A stretch of 11,262 nt of DNA, from contig WLEG01000037.1 of assembly GCA_009704425.1 (NCBI GenBank), forward strand, positions 1 through 11,262, written 5' to 3'. Below are positions 1 through 6,825 of this stretch, piece by piece (the stretch's first letter is position 1; every line of letters starts with the position of its first letter). Under the pieces are notes generated by a model. That model was not told the origin of the DNA, searched no databases, and saw nothing but the letters and a program-made list of their open reading frames with translations. This DNA is from Actinomycetota bacterium. Lineage in GTDB: Bacteria; Actinomycetota; Acidimicrobiia; Acidimicrobiales; Ilumatobacteraceae. Position numbers and translations under genes: made by a program.

Positions 1-1446
1 CATTCCATGTCGGCGGCCGCCATGGCCGCCAAGTCACCGACGGCCATCATCCTGTCGGGTGGGCCAAAGAGCGTCCACGTGGATGGCGCGCCCGCGCTCG
101 ACCCCGCGGTCTACGACCTCGGGGTGCCCATCCTGGGTATCTGTTACGGCGCGCAGTTGATCGCACACCAACTCGGAGGCGAGGTGGGTCGCGGGTCGCG
201 TGGTGAGTACGGCCGCACGCACATGTCACGCATCGCCGGATCGGACTCCACGTTGCTGGTGGGCGACATCCCCGCCGAACAGGACGTGTGGATGAGTCAC
301 TTCGACGCCATCTCGCGGGTTCCCGACGGATTCGTGGCCACGGCCAGCACTCCCGACGCTCCGGTGGCCGTGCTCGAGAACCCCGATCGTCGTATCTGGG
401 GCGTTCAGTATCACCCCGAGGTGGTGCACTCGCCGTTCGGAGCCGACGTGTTGCGTCGGTTCCTCCACGATCTGGCCGACTGCGACACGTCGTGGACCAT
501 GGGCTCGGTCATCGACGAGCAGGTGGCCCTTGTTCGCGAGCAGGTGGGGGACAAGCGCGTCATCTGCGGTCTGTCCGGCGGTGTCGATTCGGCGGTGGCG
601 GCCGCCCTCGTGCACAAGGCCATCGGCGCGCAACTCACCTGTGTCTACGTCGACACCGGTTTGATGCGCAAGAACGAGAGCGACCAGGTGGTCGAGACGT
701 TCAAGCGCAATCTGGGCATCGAACTGATCCACGTCGACGCCGGCGCGCAGTTCTTCGAGCGCCTGCGTGGTGTGACCGAACCCGAGACCAAGCGAAAGAT
801 CATCGGCGAGTTGTTCGTGCGGGTGTTCGAACAACACACGGGTGGCGTCACCGACGCCGAGTTCCTCGTGCAGGGAACCCTGTACCCCGACGTCATCGAG
901 AGTGGCGGCAGCGACGGCACGGCGGCGGTCATCAAGAGCCACCACAACGTGGGTGGCTTGCCCGAGGACATGACGTTGCGTTTGGTCGAACCGCTGCGCT
1001 CGTTGTTCAAGGACGAGGTGCGTCGTCTGGGCCTCGAATTGGGACTGCCCGACGAGATCGTCTGGCGACAGCCGTTTCCGGGACCCGGCTTGGGCGTGCG
1101 CATCATCGGTGAGGTGACCCCCGACAAGGTGGCGTTGTTGCAGGACGCGGACTTCATCGTGCGCGAGGAGATTCGTCTGGCCGGCTTGGAGCGCGACATC
1201 TGGCAGGCGTTCGCCGTGCTTCCCGACATTCGCTCCGTCGGTGTGATGGGCGACGAGCGCACCTACGCCCACCCCATCATCATTCGGGCGGTCACCAGCG
1301 ACGACGCCATGACCGCCGATTGGGCTCGCCTGCCCTACGACCTGCTGGAGCGCATGGCCGGCCGCATCATCAACGAGGTCCCCGGGGTGAACCGGGTGGC
1401 CTACGACATCACGTCGAAGCCCCCCGGGACAATCGAATGGGAGTGA
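1..1446 (+). CDS. guaA: GMP synthase (glutamine-hydrolysing), 5' partial
   Basis: Converts XMP, glutamine and ATP to GMP in the cytoplasm, the last step of de novo guanine nucleotide synthesis. The frame is open from base 1, and the first visible residues are already in the middle of the glutamine amidotransferase domain (the ILSGGP strand), so the true start lies upstream; the ATG at 7 is internal. About 481 residues are visible against a usual 510-525, so roughly 30-45 are missing. Visible landmarks are the amidotransferase nucleophile Cys in GICYGAQ (codon 142-144), the His and Glu of the YHPE motif (codons 412-420), the PP-loop SGGVDSA (about 574-594) that binds ATP, and a dimerisation domain ending in the family-typical KPPGTIEWE. 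The gene is intact in what can be seen. Its last five codons including the stop form the beginning of a 25-bp tandem repeat that continues downstream. Identification is essentially certain. Confidence 0.97.
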   Translation, partial: HSMSAAAMAAKSPTAIILSGGPKSVHVDGAPALDPAVYDLGVPILGICYGAQLIAHQLGGEVGRGSRGEYGRTHMSRIAGSDSTLLVGDIPAEQDVWMSHFDAISRVPDGFVATASTPDAPVAVLENPDRRIWGVQYHPEVVHSPFGADVLRRFLHDLADCDTSWTMGSVIDEQVALVREQVGDKRVICGLSGGVDSAVAAALVHKAIGAQLTCVYVDTGLMRKNESDQVVETFKRNLGIELIHVDAGAQFFERLRGVTEPETKRKIIGELFVRVFEQHTGGVTDAEFLVQGTLYPDVIESGGSDGTAAVIKSHHNVGGLPEDMTLRLVEPLRSLFKDEVRRLGLELGLPDEIVWRQPFPGPGLGVRIIGEVTPDKVALLQDADFIVREEIRLAGLERDIWQAFAVLPDIRSVGVMGDERTYAHPIIIRAVTSDDAMTADWARLPYDLLERMAGRIINEVPGVNRVAYDITSKPPGTIEWE

Positions 1447-1557
1447 GATCGTCGATCTCGAATGGGAGTGAGATCGTCGATCTCGAATGGGAGTGAGATC
1501 GTCGATCACGAATGGGAATGAGATCGTCGTTCTCGAGTGGGAGTGAGATCGTCGTTC
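1433..1557. repeat. 25-bp tandem repeat, five copies, overlapping the guaA stop
   Basis: Five head-to-tail copies of a 25-bp unit occupy 1433-1457, 1458-1482, 1483-1507, 1508-1532 and 1533-1557, followed by a 3-bp remnant. The first 14 bp of copy 1 are the end of guaA including its TGA, so every later copy carries an echo of that stop. Copies 1 and 2 are identical. Copy 3 differs only where it meets copy 4, which begins ACG instead of TCG. Copies 4 and 5 share a change (CGTTC for CGATC) and each has one more substitution. Each unit contains the near-palindrome GAGATCGTCGATCTC (7-nt arms, 1-nt centre; copies 1-2 perfect at 1445-1459 and 1470-1484, copies 3-5 with one mismatch), which could form small hairpins with 6-bp stems in RNA. 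There are no spacers, so it is not CRISPR. Function unknown; a minisatellite made by local duplication is the simplest reading, and a role in 3'-end formation of guaA mRNA is possible. Confidence 0.95.
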
Positions 1558-1616
1558 TCGATGGCGCCGAAAACCCCCGTCAGCAGGCCCGATGACCGCC
1601 CTCCCGCCACCCTGAC

Positions 1617-1622
1617 TAGCCT
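1617..1622 (+). promoter_or_regulatory. Possible -10 element for the NlpC/P60 gene
   Basis: TAGCCT fits the actinobacterial TANNNT -10 pattern and lies 10 nt before the chosen ATG, so a transcript would start at about 1629 with almost no leader. No convincing -35 is seen; a weak ATGACC at 1592-1597 is the best candidate. If used, this promoter excludes the upstream GTG (1537) and ATG (1561) as start codons. Confidence 0.35.
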
Positions 1623-1632
1623 GCCGAGGGTC

Positions 1633-2781
1633 ATGTCGGACCCTTCGTCGCGCTCCCGCTCCCGGCGTCTGGCCGTGGCCGTCACCACGGGCGTGGCGTT
1701 GCTCGCCGGGGCCGTGGTGTGGAGCGGTCCGGTGGCCGCCGATTCCGTCGACGACGCCCGGCGCAAGGTGAACGAGATGGCCGATCGTCTCGAGGCCGCC
1801 GAGGAAGAGGTCGACCGACTGAGCGAGGAATTGCGCGTGGCCGAGGACGACAAGGCGCGTCTCGACATCGAGATCGCCGAGGCCGAAGTGGTGATCGCCG
1901 CCATGGAGGCCGAGGTCGGCGGGCTCCAGGCCCAGATGTCGGACCTGGCCGTGCAGGCGTTCGTCGGCGGGGGGAACGGTGGCAGTCTGACCGGTCTTCT
2001 CTCACCGGGTGCCGGACCGAACGAGGCCGTTCAGAGGCAGTACCTCACCGAGATGGCGTTGAACCTCGGATCGGCCGACTCCGATCAGTTGGACGCGCTC
2101 ATCGACGACCTGGGCGACAAGAAGACCGAACTCGAGCGCGATCGAACCGACGCCCAGGAGTTGGCGGCCCGCATTCAGAAGAACCAGAGCGAAGCCGCCG
2201 ACAAGATCGAGGAGTACACCACGCTCAAGGCGCGGGCGGAACGCGAACTCGGTGAGGCTCTGGCCAAGGAACGCGCGCGACGCGCGGCCGCCGCGGCCGC
2301 CGCGGCCCGTGCCCAGGCCAATGCGCTGGCCGCCAGTCGGGCGTCCGGGTCGTCGAACTCGGGTTCCATGACGGGTGGCTCCAGCGTGTCGCGCCCGCGC
2401 TTCGATCCGTCCAGCATCCCGGCCAGCAGCTCGCGAGGCGCCATCGCGGTGGCGGCGGCGCGCAGTCAGATCGGCGTGAAGTACGTGAAGAACGCCGCCA
2501 TCGAGAATCAGGCCTTCGACTGTTCCGGTCTCACCATGTGGGCGTGGCAGCAGGCCGGCGTCTCGTTGCCCCATCAGTCCCGACGACAGTTCTCCTCGTC
2601 GCCGCGCATCCCGGTGGAGTACGTCGAGCCCGGCGATCTGATCTTCTTCTACGACCCCATCACCCACGTCGGCATCTACGTCGGCGACGGCATGATGGTC
2701 GACGCGCCCGGTGTGGGACGGTCGGTTCGGTTGACCGCGGTCAGTTGGAACAAGGTGGTCGGGGTGACCCGGCCGGGCTGA
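1633..2781 (+). CDS. Secreted coiled-coil NlpC/P60 peptidoglycan endopeptidase
   Basis: Predicted 382-residue exported cell-wall hydrolase that cleaves peptide stems of peptidoglycan, with the architecture of RipA/CwlO-like division hydrolases. From the N-terminus: a signal peptide (Arg-rich residues 7-12, hydrophobic 13-30, likely cleavage after VAA at 36), long heptad-rich Glu/Ala/Arg coiled coil (about 37-100 and 135-235, broken by a Gly-rich stretch), a run of eight Ala at 218-225, a Ser/Gly-rich linker, then the NlpC/P60 domain (about 270-382). Catalytic residues are Cys297 in DCSGL and His345 in THVGIYVG; the third position, 12 residues after the His, is Asp357. In hydrolases of this design the coiled coil keeps the enzyme inactive or docks it to FtsEX; whether that holds here is inference. 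The ATG at 1633 gives a proper signal peptide; starts at 1561 or 1537 are in frame but add a non-signal tail, and the 1537 GTG lies inside the tandem repeat. Confidence 0.9.
   Translation: MSDPSSRSRSRRLAVAVTTGVALLAGAVVWSGPVAADSVDDARRKVNEMADRLEAAEEEVDRLSEELRVAEDDKARLDIEIAEAEVVIAAMEAEVGGLQAQMSDLAVQAFVGGGNGGSLTGLLSPGAGPNEAVQRQYLTEMALNLGSADSDQLDALIDDLGDKKTELERDRTDAQELAARIQKNQSEAADKIEEYTTLKARAERELGEALAKERARRAAAAAAAARAQANALAASRASGSSNSGSMTGGSSVSRPRFDPSSIPASSSRGAIAVAAARSQIGVKYVKNAAIENQAFDCSGLTMWAWQQAGVSLPHQSRRQFSSSPRIPVEYVEPGDLIFFYDPITHVGIYVGDGMMVDAPGVGRSVRLTAVSWNKVVGVTRPG
2284..2307 (+). repeat. 9-bp GC microsatellite encoding polyalanine
   Basis: GCGGCCGCC is repeated 2.7 times inside the NlpC/P60 gene, at the end of the coiled coil. 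Because the unit is nine bases, gain or loss of a copy would add or remove three alanines without changing the frame. Confidence 0.7.
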
Positions 2782-2808
2782 ACACGCGTATCGGTCACGC
2801 ACTACCGT
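2779..2808 (+). promoter_or_regulatory. Possible promoter of the phosphotransferase/hydrolase pair
   Basis: TACCGT at 2803-2808 fits TANNNT and is identical to the -10 proposed for the ClC gene. TGAACA at 2779-2784, 18 nt upstream, is a moderate -35 match. Transcription would begin near 2815, about 14 nt before the ATG. The 47-nt gap after the NlpC/P60 stop leaves room for a separate promoter, but read-through from upstream cannot be excluded. Confidence 0.3.
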
Positions 2809-2828
2809 TCCCTCTCGGGGGACAGGGT

Positions 2829-3857
2829 ATGAGCGTTCAGGGAATCGACGTCGACAAGGTGAGCGCCTGGCTGGTCGACAACATCGACGGCGCCCGAGCA
2901 CCCTTCTCGTTCGATCTCATCGCCGGCGGTCGGTCGAACCTGACGTATCGCGTGACCGATGCCGACGGCACTCGTTTCGTTCTTCGTCGTCCACCGTTGG
3001 GTCACGTCCTGGCCACCGCTCACGACATGGCTCGTGAGTTCCGCATCATCGCCGCCGTCGGCTCCACCAAGGTTCCGGTGCCCCGTGCGTTGGGTCTGTG
3101 CACCGACGAGAACGTGAACGGCGCCAACTTCTACGTGATGGGTTTCGTCGACGGAGTGGTGCTCGACAGCGCCGACAAGGCCGCGGCACTCCCCACCGAA
3201 CTGCGGCCGGCCGCGGCGCACCATCTCATCGACGTCCTGGCCGAACTTCACGCGGTCGACGTGGACGCGGTGGGGCTGGGTGATCTGGCCCGCCGTGACG
3301 GCTACATCGAACGCCAACTCAAGCGGTGGAGCACCCAATGGGAGAACTCCAAGACGCGCGATCTTCCCGAGATCGACGAGGTGGTGCGACGCTTGAGTTC
3401 CCATGTGCCGCGCCAACAAGGAGTCGTCATCGCGCACGGTGACTACCGCTTCGGCAACTGCCTCACCGATGTCGCGTCCGGTCGCATCGCCGCGGTGCTC
3501 GACTGGGAACTGTGCACGTTGGGCGACCCGCTCGCGGACCTGGGGTATCTCGGTGTGTACTGGAGCGACGGCCCCTCGAACGCCCTGCGCGCCAACGATC
3601 CCACACCGGCGGGAGGATTCCCTCCCTATCGGGATCTGGTGGAGCGATACGCCGACGGAACCGGTCGCGACGTGTCGGCAGTCGACTACTATGTCGCGTT
3701 CTCGTGTTGGCGTCTGGCGGTCATCAGCGAGGGTGTCTACGCCCGCTATCTGCACGGGGCGATGGGCAAACAAGAGGGGATCGACCTGTCCACGATGAAG
3801 ATGGGCACGGAAGGATTGGTCCAACGGGCCTTGGAAGCGGCGAGGAGCCTGACGTGA
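2829..3857 (+). CDS. APH-family phosphotransferase, ACAD10/11 N-terminal-domain type
   Basis: Predicted cytoplasmic small-molecule kinase of 342 residues with the choline/aminoglycoside kinase fold. The Gly-rich ATP-binding segment is near residues 35-50 (AGGRSNLTYR), the catalytic loop is HGDYRFGN (His203, Asp205, Asn210), and the metal-binding Asp is Asp225 in LDWELCTLGDPLADLG. This last motif and the overall length match the kinase family related to the N-terminal domain of ACAD10/ACAD11, which in animals phosphorylates 4-hydroxyacyl-CoA during hydroxy-fatty-acid breakdown. Many actinomycetes carry stand-alone copies near acyl-CoA genes; the substrate here is unknown. The ATG at 2829 follows AGGG closely, so the ribosome binding site is not decisive, but the domain begins normally just after it. 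The stop overlaps the next start (GTGA), so the two genes are almost certainly cotranscribed. An aminoglycoside resistance role is not suggested. Confidence 0.87.
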   Translation: MSVQGIDVDKVSAWLVDNIDGARAPFSFDLIAGGRSNLTYRVTDADGTRFVLRRPPLGHVLATAHDMAREFRIIAAVGSTKVPVPRALGLCTDENVNGANFYVMGFVDGVVLDSADKAAALPTELRPAAAHHLIDVLAELHAVDVDAVGLGDLARRDGYIERQLKRWSTQWENSKTRDLPEIDEVVRRLSSHVPRQQGVVIAHGDYRFGNCLTDVASGRIAAVLDWELCTLGDPLADLGYLGVYWSDGPSNALRANDPTPAGGFPPYRDLVERYADGTGRDVSAVDYYVAFSCWRLAVISEGVYARYLHGAMGKQEGIDLSTMKMGTEGLVQRALEAARSLT

Positions 3858-4597
3858 GCACGAACGTATTGAACGGTTGGATCAAGGGGTCCTTCACCGC
3901 GGCGGGTATCACCCACGACACCTACCGCAAGGGTTCGGGACCGTTGGTGGTGGTCGTGCACGAGGTGCCCGGCATCACCCCGAAGGTGACGGCGTTCGCC
4001 GAAGAAGTGGTGTCGGCGGGCTTCACCGTCGTGCTGCCCGATCTGGTGGGCACGCCCGGCAAGGAGATGTCGAACGGGTACGCGATGTCGTCGTTGGCCA
4101 AGGTGTGCGTCTCCAAGGAATTCACCGCGATGGCGCGCAACAAGACCTCGCCGATCATCGGGTGGTTGCGCGCCCTCGGTCGTTCGCTGCATCAGGAGAT
4201 CGGCGGCCGGGGCATCGGTGCCGTGGGTATGTGTTTCAGCGGTGGTTTCGCGTTGGGGATGATGCTCGACGATCACATGCTCGCCCCGGTGCTGAGTCAG
4301 CCGTCGTTGCCGTTCCCGATGGGAGCCAAGCGCGCGGCCGACCTGAATCTCTCACCGGACGACGCGCTGGTGGTGAGGCGACGGGCCGACGAGGGCTGTC
4401 AGGTGTTGGGACTGCGGTTCACGGGCGACCGCTTGGTCGGCACGCGTTTCGATTCCCTGCGCGATCTCCTGGGCGACGCGTTCATCGCCATCGAGTTGCC
4501 GTCGTCGAAGAAGACGGACCACTCGGTGCTGACCGAGCAGCGCGACGAGCCCAGTGTCCAGCGGGTGATCAACTTCTTCCGGGAGAAACTTCTCTGA
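3854..4597 (+). CDS. Dienelactone-hydrolase-family protein
   Basis: Predicted 247-residue cytoplasmic alpha/beta hydrolase. The nucleophile elbow is GMCFSGG with Cys127, as in dienelactone hydrolases rather than the usual Ser; Asp192 (FTGD) and His223 (TDHS) complete the triad. Glu37 in HEVPGI corresponds to the conserved Glu that holds the Cys in an inactive state in characterised dienelactone hydrolases. That family hydrolyses dienelactone in chlorocatechol degradation, but most members are of unknown substrate and no other aromatic-ring genes are nearby. The GTG start lies within the GTGA overlap with the upstream phosphotransferase stop, indicating translational coupling and a shared substrate or pathway. 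The 3' end overlaps the convergent YaaA gene by 29 bp. No signal peptide or membrane segment is visible. Family assignment is firm; substrate is open. Confidence 0.87.
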   Translation: MSTNVLNGWIKGSFTAAGITHDTYRKGSGPLVVVVHEVPGITPKVTAFAEEVVSAGFTVVLPDLVGTPGKEMSNGYAMSSLAKVCVSKEFTAMARNKTSPIIGWLRALGRSLHQEIGGRGIGAVGMCFSGGFALGMMLDDHMLAPVLSQPSLPFPMGAKRAADLNLSPDDALVVRRRADEGCQVLGLRFTGDRLVGTRFDSLRDLLGDAFIAIELPSSKKTDHSVLTEQRDEPSVQRVINFFREKLL

Positions 4598-5333
4598 TCT
4601 CCAGTTTGAAGCGCGGGTGCCTCCATTTCCGCAACGCGTCGGCGGGAGCATCCGTCGATTCCAGCAGATGGCGCGCCAGCAGTCCCTTGGCCGCCTTGGC
4701 GTCGTGACCCGCGACCTTGCCGGACTTCTCGACGAACGCCACCGTGGACAGACCGGCGTACGCGTCGGGTGTCGGGGTCCACGCGGCCCGGTGTTCGTTC
4801 GGCAACAGGTCGATCACGTGACGTCCGGCGAGTCGCGCGTTCAACGCCTTCGACAACGGCTCGCGCCACCAGGTGGCGAGCTTGCCGATTGAGGGAAGTG
4901 ACGCACCGATCTTGAGTTTGTAGTCGGGAATCGGATCCTCGAACGCGACGAGCCCCAACAAGCCCGACAATACGATGATCGACTCCGTTGCCCGGGCGTG
5001 AACCGTGGCGGTCATGGTGGAGGGAGCGAGGTGGTCCCAGACCACCCCGGTGTAGCGCTGGTGCGCGGGCATGGTGGGTGAACCCGGCAACGACAGATTG
5101 GCCCGCCGCGCTTCCTCCAGGTTGCGGCCGCCGACGCCCAACAACTTGGCGTCACCACCGCCGAGGGATTCCAACACGGTGAGGAGCTCGGCTCGCTGTC
5201 GGGTGAGGGCCCGACCGAACTCGCCGGTGCCCGGTCGCCATCCGGGCTTGCCGCCACCCGCGGCCTTGCCCTCCGACGGCGGTAGGAGGATGGCCAGAGG
5301 AGCATTCACCGAGACGACTTTCTTGGGGGGCAC
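4569..5333 (-). CDS. yaaA: YaaA/DUF328-family peroxide stress protein
   Basis: Predicted 254-residue cytoplasmic protein of the YaaA (UPF0246, DUF328) family. The E. coli member limits DNA and protein damage under hydrogen peroxide by reducing free intracellular iron, and structural work found DNA binding; actinobacterial members are poorly studied. Support comes from the N-terminal LLPPSEGK, the central segment PIPDYKLKIGASLPSIGKL followed by WWREPLSKAL, and VIDLLPNEHRAAW. Length is normal for the family. The first GTG (5333) is annotated; an in-frame GTG at 5309 would begin only a few residues before LLPPSEGK and better matches the usual family start, so the first eight residues are doubtful. 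No clear ribosome binding site precedes either. It is divergent from the ferredoxin operon across a 43-bp gap and convergent with the hydrolase, so it is likely a single-gene transcript. Confidence 0.87.
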   Translation of the reverse strand: MPPKKVVSVNAPLAILLPPSEGKAAGGGKPGWRPGTGEFGRALTRQRAELLTVLESLGGGDAKLLGVGGRNLEEARRANLSLPGSPTMPAHQRYTGVVWDHLAPSTMTATVHARATESIIVLSGLLGLVAFEDPIPDYKLKIGASLPSIGKLATWWREPLSKALNARLAGRHVIDLLPNEHRAAWTPTPDAYAGLSTVAFVEKSGKVAGHDAKAAKGLLARHLLESTDAPADALRKWRHPRFKLEIREVSPGRS

Positions 5334-5341
5334 GCTCCAAA

Positions 5342-5370
5342 TTCAACTCCACGCGACGCAGGGGTAGGGT
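5342..5370 (+). promoter_or_regulatory. Leaderless promoter of the ferredoxin-P450-methyltransferase operon
   Basis: TAGGGT at 5365-5370 fits the TANNNT -10 pattern and is followed by exactly six bases and then the ferredoxin ATG, so the transcript would begin at the start codon. TTCAAC at 5342-5347, 17 nt upstream, is a weak -35 match. No Shine-Dalgarno sequence would be present on such an mRNA. The 43-bp gap to the divergent yaaA start means both promoters overlap. Confidence 0.5.
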
Positions 5371-5376
5371 GATTTC

Positions 5377-5571
5377 ATGCGAATTCACGTCGATGCCGAG
5401 AAGTGCCAAGGTCACAATCGTTGTTACGCCCTCGCTCCCGAGTTGTTCGATGTCGACGACTTCGGCAACGCCGTGGTCATCGGCGACGGCAACGTGAGCC
5501 CCGATCTGGTCGAGCGGGCCAAGTTGGCCGTGGCCAACTGCCCCGAGTTCGCCATCACCCTCTCGGAGTGA
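5377..5571 (+). CDS. [3Fe-4S]-type ferredoxin, P450 partner
   Basis: Small 64-residue soluble electron carrier. It has the signature of P450-associated bacterial ferredoxins: Cys10-Gln-Gly-His13-Asn-Arg-Cys16 and Cys55-Pro near the C-terminus. Three Cys ligands with a non-Cys residue at the second position indicate a [3Fe-4S] cluster; here that position is His, as seen in some mycobacterial P450 ferredoxins, which may tune the redox potential or allow a fourth ligand. The protein is full length for the class and rich in acidic residues, suiting docking to a P450. It is the first gene of the operon and ends 13 nt before the P450 start, so it is the likely direct electron donor to that enzyme. 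No ferredoxin reductase is in the window, so it must be supplied from elsewhere. Confidence 0.93.
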   Translation: MRIHVDAEKCQGHNRCYALAPELFDVDDFGNAVVIGDGNVSPDLVERAKLAVANCPEFAITLSE

Positions 5572-5584
5572 GGAACGAGATCGC

Positions 5585-6823
5585 ATGACCGTGTACGAAC
5601 CCCCCGTCTCGATCTACGGCCCCGTCACCGATTGGGCCACCGACTTCGACCACGCCGACCCGGCGTACAACCGCAACGCCCACGCCATCTGGAGCGAACT
5701 GCGCGAGGCGTGCCCGGTGGCGCACAGCGATCGCTACGGCGGAACGTGGTTGCCCGTCACGCACGAGACCGTTCGCGAGATCGCCTACGACACCGAGAAC
5801 TTCACCAGCCGCGCGGTGGTGGTGAGCACCGTCGTCCCCGACGATCCGGCGCCCATCGGTGGCGCACCGCCCATCACCAGTGATCCGCCGTTCCACCACG
5901 ACGCGCGACGTCTGTTGTTGCCGCCGTTCTCGCCCAAGAAGATCGCCGAATGGGAGGGCGAGGTTCGCATTCTGTGTCACTCGCTGCTCGACGCGATGGA
6001 AGCCAAGATCGCGGCCGGTGAGCCCGTCGACGCGGCGCTCGATTACGCGCAACACATCCCGGTGAACGTCATCTCGCGCATGCTCGGCTTCCCGCTCGAG
6101 GACGACGACATCTTCCGTGGATTCGTGCACGACATCCTCGAGAGCATCAACGGCGAACCCGAGGAGCGCATTCGCTCGTTCGAGCGCATCGACGCCTACC
6201 TGCTGGCCCAGATCGAGGATCACCGCGCCAACCCGCGCGACGACCTCACGTCGTATCTCATGGACGTCGAGATGTACGGCGAGAAGTTGCCCGACAACAT
6301 GGTGGGTGGGGTGATCCTGCTGTTGCTGGTGGCCGGAATCGACACCACGTGGAGTGCCATCGGTTCCAGCATCTGGCACCTGGCCACGCACGACGAGGAT
6401 CGTCGGCGTCTCGTGGCCGACCCGAGCCTGATGACCACCGCCATCGAGGAGTTCCTGCGCGCCTACGCCCCCGTGACGATGGCGCGCCTGGTGGCCAAGG
6501 ATCACGACTTCCACGGCTGCCCGATGAAGAAGGACGAGTGGGTGTTGCTGCCGTTCCCGGCCGCCAACCTCGATCCCGCCGAGTTCGCCGACGCCGACAA
6601 GGTGCTCATCGACCGACAGGAGAATCGTCACGCGGCCTTCGGACTCGGTATCCACCGCTGTCTCGGGTCCAACCTGGCGCGCCTCGAGCTGCGCGTGGCG
6701 GTGGAGGAGTTCATCGCCCGCTTCCCCGAGTTCGTTCTCGACGGCACCGTCGACGACGTGGTGTGGAGCGTCGGTCAGATTCGCGGACCGCGCGAGTTGC
6801 CGATCCGTGTGATCCGCTCCTGA
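5585..6823 (+). CDS. Cytochrome P450 (bacterial soluble class I)
   Basis: Predicted 412-residue soluble haem monooxygenase. It would insert one oxygen atom from O2 into an organic substrate using electrons from the ferredoxin encoded just upstream. The conserved P450 landmarks are present: the I-helix oxygen-activation motif AGIDTT (Ala250-Thr255, with acid Asp253 and Thr254), ExxR of the K-helix (Glu289-Arg292), and the haem-binding loop FGLGIHRCLG with proximal thiolate Cys359. There is no N-terminal membrane anchor and the length is typical of bacterial CYPs. AGGA-like bases in the 13-nt gap after the ferredoxin stop support the ATG at 5585. I cannot assign a CYP family or substrate from sequence alone. 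The methyltransferase that starts 2 nt after its stop suggests that the oxidised product may be methylated. Codon use and GC resemble the neighbours, with no sign of recent transfer. Confidence 0.95.
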   Translation: MTVYEPPVSIYGPVTDWATDFDHADPAYNRNAHAIWSELREACPVAHSDRYGGTWLPVTHETVREIAYDTENFTSRAVVVSTVVPDDPAPIGGAPPITSDPPFHHDARRLLLPPFSPKKIAEWEGEVRILCHSLLDAMEAKIAAGEPVDAALDYAQHIPVNVISRMLGFPLEDDDIFRGFVHDILESINGEPEERIRSFERIDAYLLAQIEDHRANPRDDLTSYLMDVEMYGEKLPDNMVGGVILLLLVAGIDTTWSAIGSSIWHLATHDEDRRRLVADPSLMTTAIEEFLRAYAPVTMARLVAKDHDFHGCPMKKDEWVLLPFPAANLDPAEFADADKVLIDRQENRHAAFGLGIHRCLGSNLARLELRVAVEEFIARFPEFVLDGTVDDVVWSVGQIRGPRELPIRVIRS

Positions 6824-6825
6824 CA

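Noticed and set aside
226..1509. Long open frame antisense to guaA (427 codons)
   Set aside because: High-GC codon bias opens the opposite frame. The translation is His/Gly/Asp-rich with no domain, while the plus strand encodes a complete conserved enzyme.
1433..1557. CRISPR array
   Set aside because: The 25-bp units are directly abutting with no unique spacers, and no cas genes are visible.
1537..1632. Upstream in-frame starts (GTG 1537, ATG 1561) for the NlpC/P60 gene
   Set aside because: The first lies inside the tandem repeat. Both put 24-32 extra residues before a good signal peptide.
2768..2777. CCCGGCCGGG palindrome at the end of the NlpC/P60 gene
   Set aside because: It has no loop or U tract and is expected in GC-rich coding sequence, so it is not a terminator.
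2829..3857. Aminoglycoside resistance kinase
   Set aside because: The APH fold is present, but the LDWELCTLGDPLADLG region and the neighbouring hydrolase fit the ACAD10/11-type metabolic kinases, not resistance enzymes.
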